Below are positions 43,762-54,790 of a DNA stretch of 64,000 nucleotides, piece after piece. Source of the DNA: Microbulbifer celer (lineage in GTDB: Bacteria > Pseudomonadota > Gammaproteobacteria > Pseudomonadales > Cellvibrionaceae); the NCBI RefSeq assembly GCF_020991125.1, contig NZ_CP087715.1, forward strand, positions 1,515,501-1,579,500, in the 5' to 3' direction. How positions within the stretch are numbered: position 1 is the stretch's first letter; each line of letters starts with the position of its first letter. Under the pieces are notes generated by a model. That model saw only the letters and a list, made by a program, of their open reading frames with translations, had not been told where the DNA came from and did not search any database. The translations under genes were made by a program, and so were the position numbers.

Positions 43762-46700
43762 TCAATCCTCGAGGTTGGGCCGCAACCAACGCTCCAGCGC
43801 TTCTTCGCTCATCCCTTTGCGCTCGGCCAGGCTCTGCAGCTGATCGCGGCTGATCTTGCCCACATTAAAGTATTTTGATTCCGGATGTGCAAAGTACCAG
43901 CCACTCACTGCCGCCGCCGGCATCATCGCAAAGCTGGATGTCAGTTCCATACCCGCATTTTCTTCCGCGTTGAGCAGTTTGAACAATGTGGCTTTTTCCG
44001 TGTGGTCCGGGCAGGCAGGGTAGCCCGGAGCAGGGCGGATGCCGGTGTAGGCCTCTTTGATCAGGGATTCGTTGTCCAGATTCTCATCCGGCTGGTATCC
44101 CCAGTACTTTGTGCGTACTTCCCGGTGCAGGTATTCCGCCAGGGACTCCGCCAGTCGATCCGCCAGCGCCTTCACCATGATCGCGCTGTAATCGTCGTGC
44201 CTGGCTTCGTACTCCGCCGCCAGTTCATCGGCACCGATACCCGTAGTGACCGCAAAGCCGCCAATGTAATCCGCCACGCCGGAATCCACCGGCGCTATAA
44301 AGTCTGCCAGTGAACGGCAAAGGCCATCGCCGCCGCGTTTCTGTACCTGCTGGCGCATCTGGTGCAGCCGCGCGAGCTCTTCGGAGCGGCTCTCGTCGGT
44401 GTAAACGATGATGTCGTCACCGTCCGCATTCGCCGGCCACAGGCCGAATACCGCGCGGGCTTTCAGGCGCTTGTTGTCGATCAGGTCCGCCAGCATGGTC
44501 TGGGCATTTCTGAACAGATCCGTTGCCGCTTCGCCCACCACTTTATCGTTCAGGATCGCTGGATACTTGCCGGCCAGATCCCAGGAGATGAAGAAGGGCG
44601 TCCAGTCGATGGTATCCACCAGTTTTTCCAGTGGGAAATCATCCAGCACCGTCAGCCCCGGATTGTTGGGCGCCTTCGGCTTGAAGTTAGCCCAGTCAAA
44701 CTGTGGCCCGGCTTTCAGTGCTTCTTCATAGCTCAGCCGCGGGTCATTGCGTTTGCGGCTGGCGGTGCGCTTGCGCACCTTGTCGTACTCTTCCTGAATG
44801 TCTTTCACAAACGCCGGTCGCAGCTCGTCGGACAGCAGGTTGCTGGCCACACCCACAGCGCGGGAGGCATCGGCCACGTAGACTGTCTGGTTGCGGTTGA
44901 ACTGCGGATCGATTTTCACCGCCGTGTGCGCCTTGGAAGTGGTGGCGCCGCCGATCATCAGCGGGATATCAAAACCCTGCCGTTCCATTTCTGCCGCCAC
45001 GTGCACCATCTCGTCCAGGGATGGGGTGATCAGGCCGGACAGGCCGATGATATCGCAGTTCTTTTCTTTCGCGGTCTGCAGAATCTTGTCTGCCGGCACC
45101 ATCACGCCGAGGTCGATCACCTCGAAGTTATTACAGGCCAGCACCACGCCAACGATGTTTTTGCCGATATCGTGTACGTCGCCCTTCACCGTCGCCATCA
45201 GAATGCGGCCGTTGGGCTTGCTGTCGACGGTCTTCTCGGCCTCGATATAGGGCTGGAGGTAGGCCACCGCCTGCTTCATTACGCGGGCCGATTTCACCAC
45301 CTGGGGCAGGAACATTTTGCCCTCACCGAACAGGTCGCCGACCACGTTCATGCCGTCCATCAGTGGGCCTTCGATCACATCCAGCGGGCGGGTGGCCTGT
45401 TGGCGTGCGGCTTCGGTGTCTTCTTCGATAAAGTTGTTGATGCCCTTGACCAGCGAGTGCGCCAGGCGCTCATTGACCGGCAGCTGACGCCAGGCCAGGT
45501 CTTCCTTGCGTTCTGCGGTGGAACCGTCACCACGGTATTTCTCCGCAATATCCAGCAGCGCTTCGGTTCCTTCCGGTGTGCGGTTGAGGATTACGTCCTC
45601 AACCTTGTCCCGCAGTTCGTCAGGGAGTTCGTCGTACACCGCCAGCTGGCCGGCGTTGACGATCCCCATATTCAGGCCGGCCTTGATCGCGTGGTACAGG
45701 AATACGGAGTGGATCGCTTCCCGTACCGGGTTATTGCCGCGGAAGGAGAAGGACACGTTGGAAACACCACCGGATACGTTGGCTCCCGGCAGGTTTTCAC
45801 GGATCCACTGGGTGGCCTGGATAAAGTCCACCGCGTAGTTGTTGTGTTCCTCGATACCGGTGGCGACGGCGAAAATATTGGGGTCGAAAATGATATCGCA
45901 GGGGTTAAAGCCAACCTGCTCGACCAGAATATCGTAGCTGCGCTTACAGATTTCAGTCTTGCGCTCGAAGGTGTCTGCCTGGCCTTTCTCATCAAATGCC
46001 ATCACTACCACGGCGGCGCCGTAGCGCAGACAGGCGCGGGCCTTGGCCAGGAAGTCCTCTTCGCCTTCCTTGAGGCTGATGGAGTTGACGATGGCCTTGC
46101 CCTGGATGCACTGCAGGCCGGCCTCGATGACTTCCCACTTGGAGGAATCCACCATGAACGGCACTTTGGAAATGTCCGGCTCGGTAGCGCAGAGGTTCAG
46201 GAAGCGGCGCATGGCGAAGACGGAATCCAGCATCGCTTCGTCCATATTGAAGTCGATGATCTGTGCACCGTCTTCCACCTGGGCGGCGGCCACTTGCAGC
46301 GCGGTGTCGTAATCCTCTTCCATGATCAGGCGTTTGAAGCGCGCGGACCCGGTGACGTTACAGCGCTCGCCCACGTTCACGAACAGGGCGTTTTCGTCGA
46401 CGACATAAGGTTCCAACCCGGACAGGCGCAGTGCCGGCTTCTGTTCCGGCAGTTTGCGCGGTGCTATGTCCGCAACCGCGTCGGCAATCGCGCGGATATG
46501 CTCCGGGGTGGTACCGCAACAGCCGCCCAGAATATTGATAAATCCGCTGCGGGCGAACTCCGCCACAATGGCTGCGGTCTGTTCCGGTGTCTCGTCGTAC
46601 TCGCCAAATTCGTTCGGCAAGCCCGCGTTGGGGTGGGCGGAGACATGTTCCGCGCACACGCCGGAGAGTGCCTCCACATAGGGGCGCAGCTCTGTAGCGC

Positions 46701-47457
46701 CGAGGGCGCAGTTCAGGCCGACAGACAGCGGCTTGGCGTGGGCGATGGAGTAATAGAAAGCTTCGGTAGTCTGGCCGGAGAGGGTGCGACCGGAGGCATC
46801 GGTGATGGTGCCGGAGATCATGATCGGCAGCTCGAAGCCGCGCTGATCAAACACTTCCATCAACGCGTAGATCGCGGCCTTGGCGTTCAGGGTATCGAAG
46901 ATGGTTTCGATCAGGATCAAGTCCGAGCCGCCATCGATCAGCGCGTTGGCGGACTCGATGTAGTTGTCTACCAGCGCCTCAAAGGTGACATTGCGCGCGC
47001 CGGGATCATTCACGTCGGGAGAGATACTCGCGGTGCGCGATGTCGGACCCAGCACCCCGGCCACGTAGCGGGGCTTCTCCGGTGTGGAGACTGCGTCTGC
47101 GGCCCGTCGCGCCACCTCGGCAGCCACCCGGTTCAGTTCCGGCACCAAGTCTTCCATATCGTAGTCCGACTGGGAGAGGCGGGTGGCGTTAAAGGTGTTG
47201 GTCTCGATGATATCGGCACCGGCTTCCAGGTACTCCCGGTGCAGGCGCTCGATCAGATCCGGTTGAGTCAGTACCAGCAGGTCATTGTTGCCCTTGAGAT
47301 CCGAGGGGTAGTCGGCAAAGCGTTCCCCCCGGTACTCCGCCTCGGACAGCTTCTCCTGCTGGATCATGGTCCCCATACCGCCATCCAGGATAACAATGCG
47401 CTCCTCGAGGGCGGCATACAGCTGTTTCAGGCGTTGATCGCGGGACTGCTCAGACAT
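43762..47457 (-). CDS. metH: Cobalamin-dependent methionine synthase MetH
   Basis: A 1231-residue four-module enzyme that methylates homocysteine to methionine using methyl-tetrahydrofolate and cobalamin. In order: homocysteine domain with zinc cysteines in [15 protein letters not shown] (about 310-320), pterin domain (about 355-640), cobalamin cap and binding domain with the cofactor histidine in [15 protein letters not shown], and C-terminal activation domain with [13 protein letters not shown]. Length matches E. coli MetH. I see no obvious cobalamin or SAM riboswitch in the 249 bases upstream. Confidence 0.97.
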   Translation of the reverse strand: MSEQSRDQRLKQLYAALEERIVILDGGMGTMIQQEKLSEAEYRGERFADYPSDLKGNNDLLVLTQPDLIERLHREYLEAGADIIETNTFNATRLSQSDYDMEDLVPELNRVAAEVARRAADAVSTPEKPRYVAGVLGPTSRTASISPDVNDPGARNVTFEALVDNYIESANALIDGGSDLILIETIFDTLNAKAAIYALMEVFDQRGFELPIMISGTITDASGRTLSGQTTEAFYYSIAHAKPLSVGLNCALGATELRPYVEALSGVCAEHVSAHPNAGLPNEFGEYDETPEQTAAIVAEFARSGFINILGGCCGTTPEHIRAIADAVADIAPRKLPEQKPALRLSGLEPYVVDENALFVNVGERCNVTGSARFKRLIMEEDYDTALQVAAAQVEDGAQIIDFNMDEAMLDSVFAMRRFLNLCATEPDISKVPFMVDSSKWEVIEAGLQCIQGKAIVNSISLKEGEEDFLAKARACLRYGAAVVVMAFDEKGQADTFERKTEICKRSYDILVEQVGFNPCDIIFDPNIFAVATGIEEHNNYAVDFIQATQWIRENLPGANVSGGVSNVSFSFRGNNPVREAIHSVFLYHAIKAGLNMGIVNAGQLAVYDELPDELRDKVEDVILNRTPEGTEALLDIAEKYRGDGSTAERKEDLAWRQLPVNERLAHSLVKGINNFIEEDTEAARQQATRPLDVIEGPLMDGMNVVGDLFGEGKMFLPQVVKSARVMKQAVAYLQPYIEAEKTVDSKPNGRILMATVKGDVHDIGKNIVGVVLACNNFEVIDLGVMVPADKILQTAKEKNCDIIGLSGLITPSLDEMVHVAAEMERQGFDIPLMIGGATTSKAHTAVKIDPQFNRNQTVYVADASRAVGVASNLLSDELRPAFVKDIQEEYDKVRKRTASRKRNDPRLSYEEALKAGPQFDWANFKPKAPNNPGLTVLDDFPLEKLVDTIDWTPFFISWDLAGKYPAILNDKVVGEAATDLFRNAQTMLADLIDNKRLKARAVFGLWPANADGDDIIVYTDESRSEELARLHQMRQQVQKRGGDGLCRSLADFIAPVDSGVADYIGGFAVTTGIGADELAAEYEARHDDYSAIMVKALADRLAESLAEYLHREVRTKYWGYQPDENLDNESLIKEAYTGIRPAPGYPACPDHTEKATLFKLLNAEENAGMELTSSFAMMPAAAVSGWYFAHPESKYFNVGKISRDQLQSLAERKGMSEEALERWLRPNLED

Positions 47458-47706
47458 GGATTTTTCCTTAAACCGAGGATCAAAAGGGCGGCAATGTTAG
47501 CACAATTGATAGTCCGAAACGGCGCTTCCGCGACCGAACAAGACCATGTGTTCATAACCTTGTAACCAATTAATCTAGCCCCTGGCGGTTGCATCCGGCC
47601 AGTTGGCCCCAAGCCTGTTCCCGGGCCCCGAAAAGTCCCTTTGACACTACTATCTGTATACCAGTATTCAGATTAATGATTCAGAACACCGACCCCGGAG
47701 GGTGAA

Positions 47707-48390
47707 ATGAAGATTCTTATGGTGCTGACCTCGCACGACCAGCTGGGCGATACCGGCGAGAAAACCGGCTTCTGGCTGGAGGAGTTCGCCGCGCCTTACT
47801 ACGTATTCGTGGATGCCGGGGCAGAAGTTACACTGGCATCGCCGAAAGGCGGGCAGCCGCCCCTGGATCCGAAAAGTGACGCCGACGACGCGCAGACACC
47901 AGCGACGAAGCGTTTTCGCGACGATCCCGTGGCCCAGCAGGCGCTGGCGAACACCGTGCCGCTGGATAATCTGGACGCAGAAGACTTTGATGCGCTGTTC
48001 TACCCCGGTGGCCACGGCCCGCTGTGGGATCTGGCGGAGGATCAGCTATCCATCGCGCTGATCCACGGATTTTACCGTGGGAACAAGCCCGTCGGGGCGG
48101 TTTGCCACGCGCCGGCGGTGTTCCGGCACACCGTGGACAAGGCGGGGGAACCCCTGGTCAAAGGGAAAAAGGTCACCGGGTTCAGTAACAGCGAGGAAGC
48201 TGGCGTACAGCTCACCGAAGTGGTGCCGTTTCTGGTGGAGGACATGCTCAAGGAGCGCGGTGCCGAGTACAGCAAAGGGGGTGACTGGGAGAGCAACGTC
48301 AGTACCGATGGGCTGCTGATCACCGGGCAGAATCCGGCCTCGTCGGAGGCCACCGCACGCGCGCTTCTGGGGGCTCTCGCGCAGGGCTGA
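47707..48390 (+). CDS. DJ-1/PfpI family protein (class I glutamine amidotransferase-like)
   Basis: A 227-residue protein of the DJ-1/ThiJ/PfpI superfamily. The nucleophile elbow is [10 protein letters not shown], with an acidic residue in [21 protein letters not shown]. It resembles the HchA-like chaperone/deglycase branch in size, particularly in the [20 protein letters not shown] opening. Function may be glyoxalase III or protein deglycation; neither is proven from sequence. GGAGG lies six bases upstream of the ATG. Confidence 0.88.
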   Translation: MKILMVLTSHDQLGDTGEKTGFWLEEFAAPYYVFVDAGAEVTLASPKGGQPPLDPKSDADDAQTPATKRFRDDPVAQQALANTVPLDNLDAEDFDALFYPGGHGPLWDLAEDQLSIALIHGFYRGNKPVGAVCHAPAVFRHTVDKAGEPLVKGKKVTGFSNSEEAGVQLTEVVPFLVEDMLKERGAEYSKGGDWESNVSTDGLLITGQNPASSEATARALLGALAQG

Positions 48391-48500
48391 CAGGCCCTCG
48401 CTGTGAACCCATCAACAAGAGGAAAGCGGTCGCCGGTTTAATTTGTGGCTCACAAGCCGTAAAATACCCGACCGCAAAACTCGGTTATTTGAGAAGGTCT

Positions 48501-49103
48501 ATGTCAGAACAACCGTCAGAACTGAATGTCACCATCACGGACTCCGCTCAGGAGTACCTGCGAGACCTGCTCGCCAAGCAGGATTGCGAGGGCATAGCCA
48601 TTCGCATGTTCGTGTCCAATCCGGGCACACCCAATGCGGAAACCTGTATCGCCTACAGCCGCCCGGGCGAAGAGAAAGAAGGCGACCTGGAAATGCAGCT
48701 GAACGGTTTCAAAGCCTACTTTGAAGGCCGTAGTGTGCCGTACCTGGATGAGGCGCGGGTAGACTATGCGTCAGACAAAATGGGCGGTCAGCTGACGATT
48801 CGCGCGCCCAACTCGCGTATGCCCAAAGTTACCGATGACAGCCCCATCGAAGACCGTATCAATTACGTGCTCTACAGCGACGTAAACCCCGGTCTCGCTG
48901 CCCACGGTGGGCAGGTCAGTCTGATGGAAGTCACAGAAGATCACTACGCGGTGTTGAAATTCGGTGGTGGTTGCCAGGGTTGCGGCATGGTGGATATGAC
49001 CCTGAAAGAGGGTGTAGAAAAAACGCTCAAGGAGAAAATTCCAGAGCTTGCCGGTGTGAAGGATATTACCGACCACACGGATAAGTCGCAGGCTTATTAT
49101 TGA
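48501..49103 (+). CDS. nfuA: Fe-S biogenesis protein NfuA
   Basis: A 200-residue Fe-S carrier with an N-terminal degenerate A-type domain ([18 protein letters not shown]) that lacks the usual cysteines and a C-terminal Nfu domain with the CxxC cluster site Cys158/Cys161 in [24 protein letters not shown]. It passes [4Fe-4S] clusters to client enzymes. ATG 48501 has AGAAGG upstream; an earlier in-frame TTG at 48489 is less likely. A terminator follows. Confidence 0.95.
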   Translation: MSEQPSELNVTITDSAQEYLRDLLAKQDCEGIAIRMFVSNPGTPNAETCIAYSRPGEEKEGDLEMQLNGFKAYFEGRSVPYLDEARVDYASDKMGGQLTIRAPNSRMPKVTDDSPIEDRINYVLYSDVNPGLAAHGGQVSLMEVTEDHYAVLKFGGGCQGCGMVDMTLKEGVEKTLKEKIPELAGVKDITDHTDKSQAYY

Positions 49104-49119
49104 TCTGCTAGCAGCACCA

Positions 49120-49149
49120 AAAAAATCGCGGCAATTGCCGCGATTTTTT
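49120..49149. terminator. Bidirectional terminator between nfuA and the GH16 gene
   Basis: A 12-bp perfect inverted repeat (49121-49132 with 49137-49148) around AATT, with A/T tracts on both sides, placed between two convergent genes. Confidence 0.93.
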
Positions 49150-49177
49150 TTGCCTGTTTCAGGCTCCGATCGCGGAC

Positions 49178-50695
49178 TTACTGGTATACACGTACGTAAT
49201 CTACATACATGCGTTGCGGGAAGGTGCTGCTCCCATCCGGGCTGCCGGGCCAACTGCCACCGACGGCAACGTTGAGCAAAATGAAGAAAGGTTGGTCGTA
49301 AACCCAGGGGCCATACTGCTCCACCTGTGCACGGGAGGCGTTGTAGAAATTGTTCCCGTCTACATACCAGCTGATCCCGTTACTGTTCCACTCCACCGCA
49401 TACACATGATAACCGGCATCTACACTTTGCCCCAGGTCGTGGGTGCCCGTCAGTGGCGTATTGCCCGAGTATCCTGGGCCGTGCAGGGCCCCGTGGGTGA
49501 GGGTCGGTTCATAGCCCACGTGCTCCATAATATCGATTTCACCGGAGTTCGGCCAAGGAGTGCCGGTGAAGAAACTGCTGCCCAGCATCCAGAAAGCGGG
49601 CCAGATGCCCTGTGTCTGCGGCAATTTGATCCGCGCTTCGATACGGCCATATTGGAACTCTTTTTTACCGGCGGTGATCATGCGGCTGGACGTGTACTGG
49701 CAGGCGCCGTACCAGCAGCTTTGGCCACCTTCATTACGGGCTTCGATCACCAGCACATTGCTGCCGGCCTGATCGTCATACTGAATAGATGCATTTTGTC
49801 CGGCGGTGTAGTACTGCAACTCACTGTTGCCCCAGCCACCGCCGCCGGTTTCAAATGTCCAGTTATCGGTGTTGATGCTATCGAATTCGTCGGCCCAGAC
49901 CACCCCATTGCCAGCGGCGGGGCTGACCACGATGGAGCTCACATTATCGTTGAAGCCTTCGTTGTTCAGGCAGCCATCATTACCGGTGATGGTTACCGAT
50001 GCACCGGTAAAATTGTCGCCGTCATAAAGCGTTGCCTGGTACCCGGAAGCCACTTGAATGGATGAAGCATCGTTGTCGACAAAGCCGAGCGCCTGCAGAC
50101 TGGCAAGGTTGTAGCTGCCAACACCGAGCGGTGTGGACCAACCGTTGAAATCACAATGTTGATAAACAGTTGCCACTCCTTCAGGGTTGCTGGGGACGAC
50201 CTCTATCCAGTTCAGATTCCAGTCTCCAGTTACCGCGTAGACACCAAGATTGTAGGTCCCGGCATTGATATGGACCTGGTGGGAAATGGTCTGCCAGTTC
50301 TGCCATCCGCCGGTGTTGGGAATCTCTAAAGTGCCGAGCACCGTTGCCCCGCCATTGAGGTCATTGGAAAGCGTACCCCCGGTTGCGCTAGCCACACGAA
50401 AACGGATGGTGTATTCGCCGCTACTGGGAATGGTGAGATTGTTATAGGCGAGCCATTCGCCGGCGGCTACCCAGCCGACATTGTATCCACCGCCAGTGTC
50501 CGTGGTCTCTTCGATGTCGACATCATCTGCTCGATACACACCACCGGTGTTTCCCGGGGTTGTGTCGTAGAAGGCATTGTAGTCTTCCGCTTGGAACACC
50601 GTTGCATGCGCTTCTGCGAAGAACAGAGCTCCACATAGCCCTGCCAGAAAAGTGCGCGCGAGCACGCTTTTCCGGATGTGTGTCAGGTTTCTCAT
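49178..50695 (-). CDS. Secreted GH16 beta-glucanase with CBM6 and beta/gamma-crystallin domains
   Basis: A 505-residue exported enzyme. A signal peptide ends near FFAEAHA|TV. Then come a CBM6-type carbohydrate-binding module (about 30-150: FQAEDYNAFYDT...GWVAAGEWLAYNN...LNWIEVV), a beta/gamma-crystallin-like domain (about 170-250: VYQHCDFNGWSTPLG, ATLYDGDNFTGAS), and the GH16 catalytic domain with E386-I-D-I-M-E391 as nucleophile and acid/base. GH16 enzymes of this type cut beta-1,3- or mixed-linked glucans such as laminarin. The start is ATG 50695; the frame extends 19 codons further. Confidence 0.9.
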   Translation of the reverse strand: MRNLTHIRKSVLARTFLAGLCGALFFAEAHATVFQAEDYNAFYDTTPGNTGGVYRADDVDIEETTDTGGGYNVGWVAAGEWLAYNNLTIPSSGEYTIRFRVASATGGTLSNDLNGGATVLGTLEIPNTGGWQNWQTISHQVHINAGTYNLGVYAVTGDWNLNWIEVVPSNPEGVATVYQHCDFNGWSTPLGVGSYNLASLQALGFVDNDASSIQVASGYQATLYDGDNFTGASVTITGNDGCLNNEGFNDNVSSIVVSPAAGNGVVWADEFDSINTDNWTFETGGGGWGNSELQYYTAGQNASIQYDDQAGSNVLVIEARNEGGQSCWYGACQYTSSRMITAGKKEFQYGRIEARIKLPQTQGIWPAFWMLGSSFFTGTPWPNSGEIDIMEHVGYEPTLTHGALHGPGYSGNTPLTGTHDLGQSVDAGYHVYAVEWNSNGISWYVDGNNFYNASRAQVEQYGPWVYDQPFFILLNVAVGGSWPGSPDGSSTFPQRMYVDYVRVYQ

Positions 50696-51071
50696 TATCG
50701 CTATCTCTGTTTTGATGGAAGGTGAACCCGCTGAAACATCGCTAACCCACAAGCGGGCCCCAAAATATCTAGAGATTTTTCTGGAGTGGCGTCCCAGAAA
50801 CGACCAAATCTGAAAGTGGCACGGCAGAATGGGGCAGTTTGGCGCGCTATTGTTTTAGCGGCGGACAGCGCTATCGATCTGGCCGGGAGGGGGCCAAAAG
50901 GGTTGGGGGGAAAACAGAAAGCGCGTTTTCGCCGACGGAGGTGAGAAAGCGCTTGTCGTAAGTGGTACAAACAAATCACTTTGATCTTCTGATGATCAGT
51001 GGGATGTGGATGCACCACTCGTTGAGACGTGAAATTGACGGAGCCCCGAGCTTCAATGGGGTCGCATAGCT
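50696..51071. other. Upstream region of the GH16 gene
   Basis: This 376-bp stretch contains the GH16 promoter region. It carries two palindromic motifs of LacI-operator style (50917-50930 and 50947-50954) near 225-255 bases before the start codon. A G-rich run lies at 50886-50910. No gene is seen. Confidence 0.5.
50917..50954. promoter_or_regulatory. Possible pair of LacI-type operators
   Basis: GAAAGCGCGTTTTC (50917-50930) is a 14-bp palindrome with one mismatch, and AAGCGCTT (50947-50954) is a perfect 8-bp palindrome within GAGAAAGCGCTTGTC. Both have the central CG/GC typical of LacI-family sites that often control glycosidase genes. No LacI gene lies near. Confidence 0.35.
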
Positions 51072-52091
51072 CTAGCCCTCGGAGTCAGATTCTTCGTTGA
51101 CGGGCTCCAGGTTTTCAAAATAGTCGTAAACCCCGACACCTTTCAGGTATACGCCATCAAAGCCCGCATCGATAATCCGGAACAGGTAGGAATCGTCGTT
51201 GCCATAGAGGATGTCTTTCCAGCCTTTTCTCCAGTAGTCCACGTAATAGGCGTTATCCGTGCCGGCAACCCGGTCTCTGAGCCATTCCGGGGGATTGGTG
51301 GGCCAGAAGGACTCCCAGTAGTAGCGGTTATCCTCCGCATATCCCACATTCATGGTGGCAATCAACAAGCGGCGGCGTCCGTTATCTTTGAACTTCAGGT
51401 CGTTGATCTGATCGGCTGTGTATGCAACACCGTCAAAGAAAAAGTCCATCACGATCAGGTCGTAATCGGTATTGCGGACGTCATTCACCAGATCCTGACG
51501 GGTGGAGTAGCCGCCGGTGTTCGTGAGATTGAGAAAGTTCTGCGCCTGGCTCAGTCGGTCTACATCGAAGCGGTTGCCATTGTAGATCGGTACCGGGAAA
51601 TCCGGGATGGTGTCCAGGATTTTCTGTTCCGCAACAAAGCCCACGTAGCCGGCGTTGTCGCTGAGGTCATAGGCGTTGTCGATATTTGCTTCTGTGAAAG
51701 CAAAATCAGTCACCAGAATATTGGCGCCGTTCCCCTGTGCCAGGTCCAGATAGGCCTGAAGCCGGTTGCGCTCCGACGCCGAGGTGGCCTGATCGACGGT
51801 GATCTGTCCGTAAAACAGACCGGTCTGCGCAACACCGTCCAGGGCGCTGACATAATCACTGTCTATCTGGGCACTCTGGCGGCCGGTGGTGGTGATCAGT
51901 TCCGGCGCATCTTCGGCAATCACAACAAAGCCGCTATCCAGACTGCTGGCGTAACTGCTAATGCTTTCGACCAAGCCTCGCATTTCCCGCTTGTAGTTGA
52001 ACTCGCCTTCTGTAGAGAAATCCGGGAATTCGTCGAAATTACAGCCACCAAATACCAGAGGTATCAGTAGGGCGGTGAACAGCCTTTTCAA
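51072..52091 (-). CDS. GH114-like lipoprotein (endo-alpha-1,4-polygalactosaminidase-like)
   Basis: A 339-residue lipoprotein with lipobox FGGC (Cys16). The body is a TIM-barrel-like protein of the GH114/TM1410 kind: LFYGQITVDQA, TDYDLIVMDFFFDGVAYTA, LLIATMNVGYAEDNRYYW, RKGWKDILYG and AGFDGVYLKGVGVYDYF. GH114 enzymes cut alpha-1,4-galactosaminoglycans of microbial biofilm polysaccharide. A long strand-free acidic C-terminus (NEESDSEG) ends it. It is next to the GH16 gene but separated by 376 bases, so probably not one operon. Confidence 0.78.
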   Translation of the reverse strand: MKRLFTALLIPLVFGGCNFDEFPDFSTEGEFNYKREMRGLVESISSYASSLDSGFVVIAEDAPELITTTGRQSAQIDSDYVSALDGVAQTGLFYGQITVDQATSASERNRLQAYLDLAQGNGANILVTDFAFTEANIDNAYDLSDNAGYVGFVAEQKILDTIPDFPVPIYNGNRFDVDRLSQAQNFLNLTNTGGYSTRQDLVNDVRNTDYDLIVMDFFFDGVAYTADQINDLKFKDNGRRRLLIATMNVGYAEDNRYYWESFWPTNPPEWLRDRVAGTDNAYYVDYWRKGWKDILYGNDDSYLFRIIDAGFDGVYLKGVGVYDYFENLEPVNEESDSEG

Positions 52092-52164
52092 GAGCCTTCT
52101 CCTTGAGATCTTTTATCTTTCCATCAGGCGCCAGTCTAACAGCGATGCCTGAATTCCACATGAA

Positions 52165-54714
52165 TCAATCCATGCGTTTTTTGGTTTTATTGGTGGCCTG
52201 TGCATTGACGGGATCCTCGGGCCAGAAATGTTTCTGGTATTTGATCCGGAGTTCTTTGCGCACCTCGTGATAAGTGTTGGCCCAAAAACTGTTCAGGTCC
52301 CGGGTCACCTGTACCGGCCGGCGGGCGGGTGACAATAGATGGATCATCAGCGGGTAGCGGCCTTTCAGGATGGAGGGTGTCTGCGCCAGCCCGAACATTT
52401 CCTGTAGTCGTACGGCCAGCACCGGCGGAGATTCCGCGTAATCGATGGCAACCCGGGAGCCGCTGGGCACCGCAATGTGTGCGGGGGCGAGCTCATCGAT
52501 TTGCTGGGGCAGGGGCCAGGGTAATTGCCCCTGTAAAACCGCGTTCATATTCAGCTGTTTGAGCTGCTCCAGACGGCTCATACCCTGGAGGTGGGGGAGC
52601 AGCCAATCGTTGAGCGAAGCCAGTAGCGTCTCGTCGCTCCAGTCAGGCAGCGACAGCGCCTCAAGCAGGTCGCCAAAAGTCTCCCGCTGCTGGTATAGAA
52701 ACTGGACCCGCCCGCGCAGGCTGGTCGACTCTTTATCCCACGGAAGAACCTCGAGGCCTTTTTGGCGGATAGCGTCCAACAATGCATGACTCAGCAATTC
52801 AGGGGATATCCGCTGCGACGGTTTATCTTCCAGCACGATACGCCCGAGGGTGATCCGCTCACTGGCGATGGCGCGCCCGCTGGTGTCGTCCCAGCGTACG
52901 GATTCTGCAGTGTCGATCAGGTCGGCGAAGTGCTCGCGCAGGGTCGACTCGGAGACCGACGCCGCTAGTTGAATGCGGGCATCGCGTCCTTGGCCATCGA
53001 GGTCGGCGATGACCAGATAATCCGCGTGGGCCAGTTCGTCGTCGTGGGAGAAGTGTGCGCCGCGACCATTGGCCAGCAGAAAGCGCCGGCCTTTATCGTG
53101 GCGGTTCTGCGCAATGCGGTCGGGGTAAGCGAGCCCGAGCAGCACGCCGCACCAGTCCAGTTCGTCTACGGGACGTGCTGCACTGTTAGCCGGTAACTGT
53201 TTCTGCCAGATGGCGGCCTGCTGACGTATCCGTTGAATCGCGCCACGGTCGGCGTTGCCGGCCCTGGCGCTTCCATCTAACACTGACAGTCTTTTTTGCA
53301 GGTCGCGGTCCCAACGCTGTTCTCCCTTAAAGATATCGCGCTCGGAAAGCAAAGCAGCCAACAAGCAGGCTTCCCGCGGAAGGCCGAGGTCAGTGCTTTT
53401 CAGCATCATATGTGCGAGGCGCGGGTGAGCCCCGAGCTTTAGAATGTCGCTACCGTGGGCGGTAATGCGCGCCCTGCTATCCAGGGCGCCCAACTGCTGC
53501 AGTAGAGACCGCGCCTGGCTCACAGGGCCCGGCGGCGGCAGATCCAGCCAGCGCAGTTCACTGACATCGGTCGCGCCCCACTGCGCCAGCTCCAACACCA
53601 GTGGGGCGAGGTCGCTGAGGAGTATTTCCGGAGTGTTCTTCCGGGCCAGCTCCCGCTGGCGGGATTCACTCCACAATCGGAGGCAGGCCCCTGCGCTCAA
53701 GCGCCCGGCGCGGCCACTGCGCTGGGTAGCGGAAGCCTGGGAAATCTGAGTGGTTACCAGTCGGTTCATCCCGGTATTGGGATCAAAGCGGGATTCCCGC
53801 ATCAGCCCGGAATCCACCACCAGGCGGATGCCCTCGATGGTGAGAGAAGTTTCCGCCACATTGGTTGCCAGCACGATTTTGCGTTTTCCCGCCGGGCTGG
53901 GGGCTATAGCAGCGTCCTGCTGTTGTTTGTTCAGGTTGCCATACAGTGGCGCCACCACAATATCGTCGCGGGTTGCCAACGCTTCGCGCAGTTCACGTTC
54001 AACGGAGAGGATTTCCCCCACACCGGGCAGAAACGCCAGCACGCTACCGTCTTCCTGCTCTACCAGCTCCCAGATTTTACGGCTCATGAGGGCGGGGAGC
54101 CGGCGAGCGTCTTCCGGCACCTGCTGATGGGGCAGGTAGTGGATATCCACCGGGTAGGCGCGGCCCTCGCTGGTGATGGTGGGGGCGTTGTCCAGCAGCT
54201 CGGCCACCGCGTCCGCATCAAGGGTGGCGGACATCACCAGCAGTTTCAGGTCATCGCGCAGCACCTCCTGGGATTGCAGGCACAGCGCCAGAGCCAGGTC
54301 ACCCTGCAGGTTGCGCTCGTGGAATTCGTCGAAGATCACCAGGGCGGTATCTGCCAGTTCGGGATCCGATTGCAGCAGGCGGGTGAGGATGCCTTCGGTG
54401 ACCACGAGAATCCGGGTGTCCCGGCTGGTTTTGCGCTCGGCGCGAATCTGGTAACCCACGGTTTTGCCCACCGGCTCGCCCAGTAGATCTGCCATGCGCG
54501 CTGCCGCCGAGCGCGCGGCCAGGCGGCGGGGTTCCAGCATGATGATCTTGCGGCCTTGCAGCCAATCGCTTTGGAGCAGGGCGAGGGGCACGGCCGATGT
54601 CTTACCGGCGCCCGGGGGCGCCTGCAACACCGCATTGTTGTGGCTTTCCAGCTTGTCCAGCAGTGTGGGCAGTACGTCGTGGATGGGTAGCTGTTTTATG
54701 GCTAAGTCAGTCAT
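52165..54714 (-). CDS. hrpB: ATP-dependent RNA helicase HrpB
   Basis: An 849-residue DEAH-type helicase. Walker A is APPGAGKTSAVPL, motif II is FDEFHERNLQG (DEFH in place of DEAH, as in HrpB), motif III is VMSATLDADAV and motif VI is QRSGRAGRLSAGACLRLWS. The C-terminal HrpB-specific domain is complete (HPLLSPARRPVQVTRDLNSFWANTYHEVRKELR-like end). Role in RNA metabolism is poorly defined. It stands alone on the minus strand. Confidence 0.94.
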   Translation of the reverse strand: MTDLAIKQLPIHDVLPTLLDKLESHNNAVLQAPPGAGKTSAVPLALLQSDWLQGRKIIMLEPRRLAARSAAARMADLLGEPVGKTVGYQIRAERKTSRDTRILVVTEGILTRLLQSDPELADTALVIFDEFHERNLQGDLALALCLQSQEVLRDDLKLLVMSATLDADAVAELLDNAPTITSEGRAYPVDIHYLPHQQVPEDARRLPALMSRKIWELVEQEDGSVLAFLPGVGEILSVERELREALATRDDIVVAPLYGNLNKQQQDAAIAPSPAGKRKIVLATNVAETSLTIEGIRLVVDSGLMRESRFDPNTGMNRLVTTQISQASATQRSGRAGRLSAGACLRLWSESRQRELARKNTPEILLSDLAPLVLELAQWGATDVSELRWLDLPPPGPVSQARSLLQQLGALDSRARITAHGSDILKLGAHPRLAHMMLKSTDLGLPREACLLAALLSERDIFKGEQRWDRDLQKRLSVLDGSARAGNADRGAIQRIRQQAAIWQKQLPANSAARPVDELDWCGVLLGLAYPDRIAQNRHDKGRRFLLANGRGAHFSHDDELAHADYLVIADLDGQGRDARIQLAASVSESTLREHFADLIDTAESVRWDDTSGRAIASERITLGRIVLEDKPSQRISPELLSHALLDAIRQKGLEVLPWDKESTSLRGRVQFLYQQRETFGDLLEALSLPDWSDETLLASLNDWLLPHLQGMSRLEQLKQLNMNAVLQGQLPWPLPQQIDELAPAHIAVPSGSRVAIDYAESPPVLAVRLQEMFGLAQTPSILKGRYPLMIHLLSPARRPVQVTRDLNSFWANTYHEVRKELRIKYQKHFWPEDPVNAQATNKTKKRMD

Positions 54715-54790
54715 GGCGCTGATTATACCGGCGCGGCGCCGTTATGCCTGTGGAAGTTGATGCTTGAGTAAGCTGTGTTTGTGAGAATGG

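Noticed and set aside
44362..47565. A 1067-codon open frame on the plus strand opposite metH
   Set aside because: It is an antisense shadow caused by the high GC and biased codon use of metH; its translation is low in complexity and has no family features.
47654..47671. LexA-like CTG...CAG site before the DJ-1/PfpI gene
   Set aside because: Spacing between CTG and CAG is 12 instead of 10 bases, and the second half-site is poor.
47458..47706. Possible cobalamin or SAM riboswitch upstream of metH
   Set aside because: I could not find a B12-box-like sequence or the paired helices of known SAM classes; the stretch is also shared with the divergent gene.
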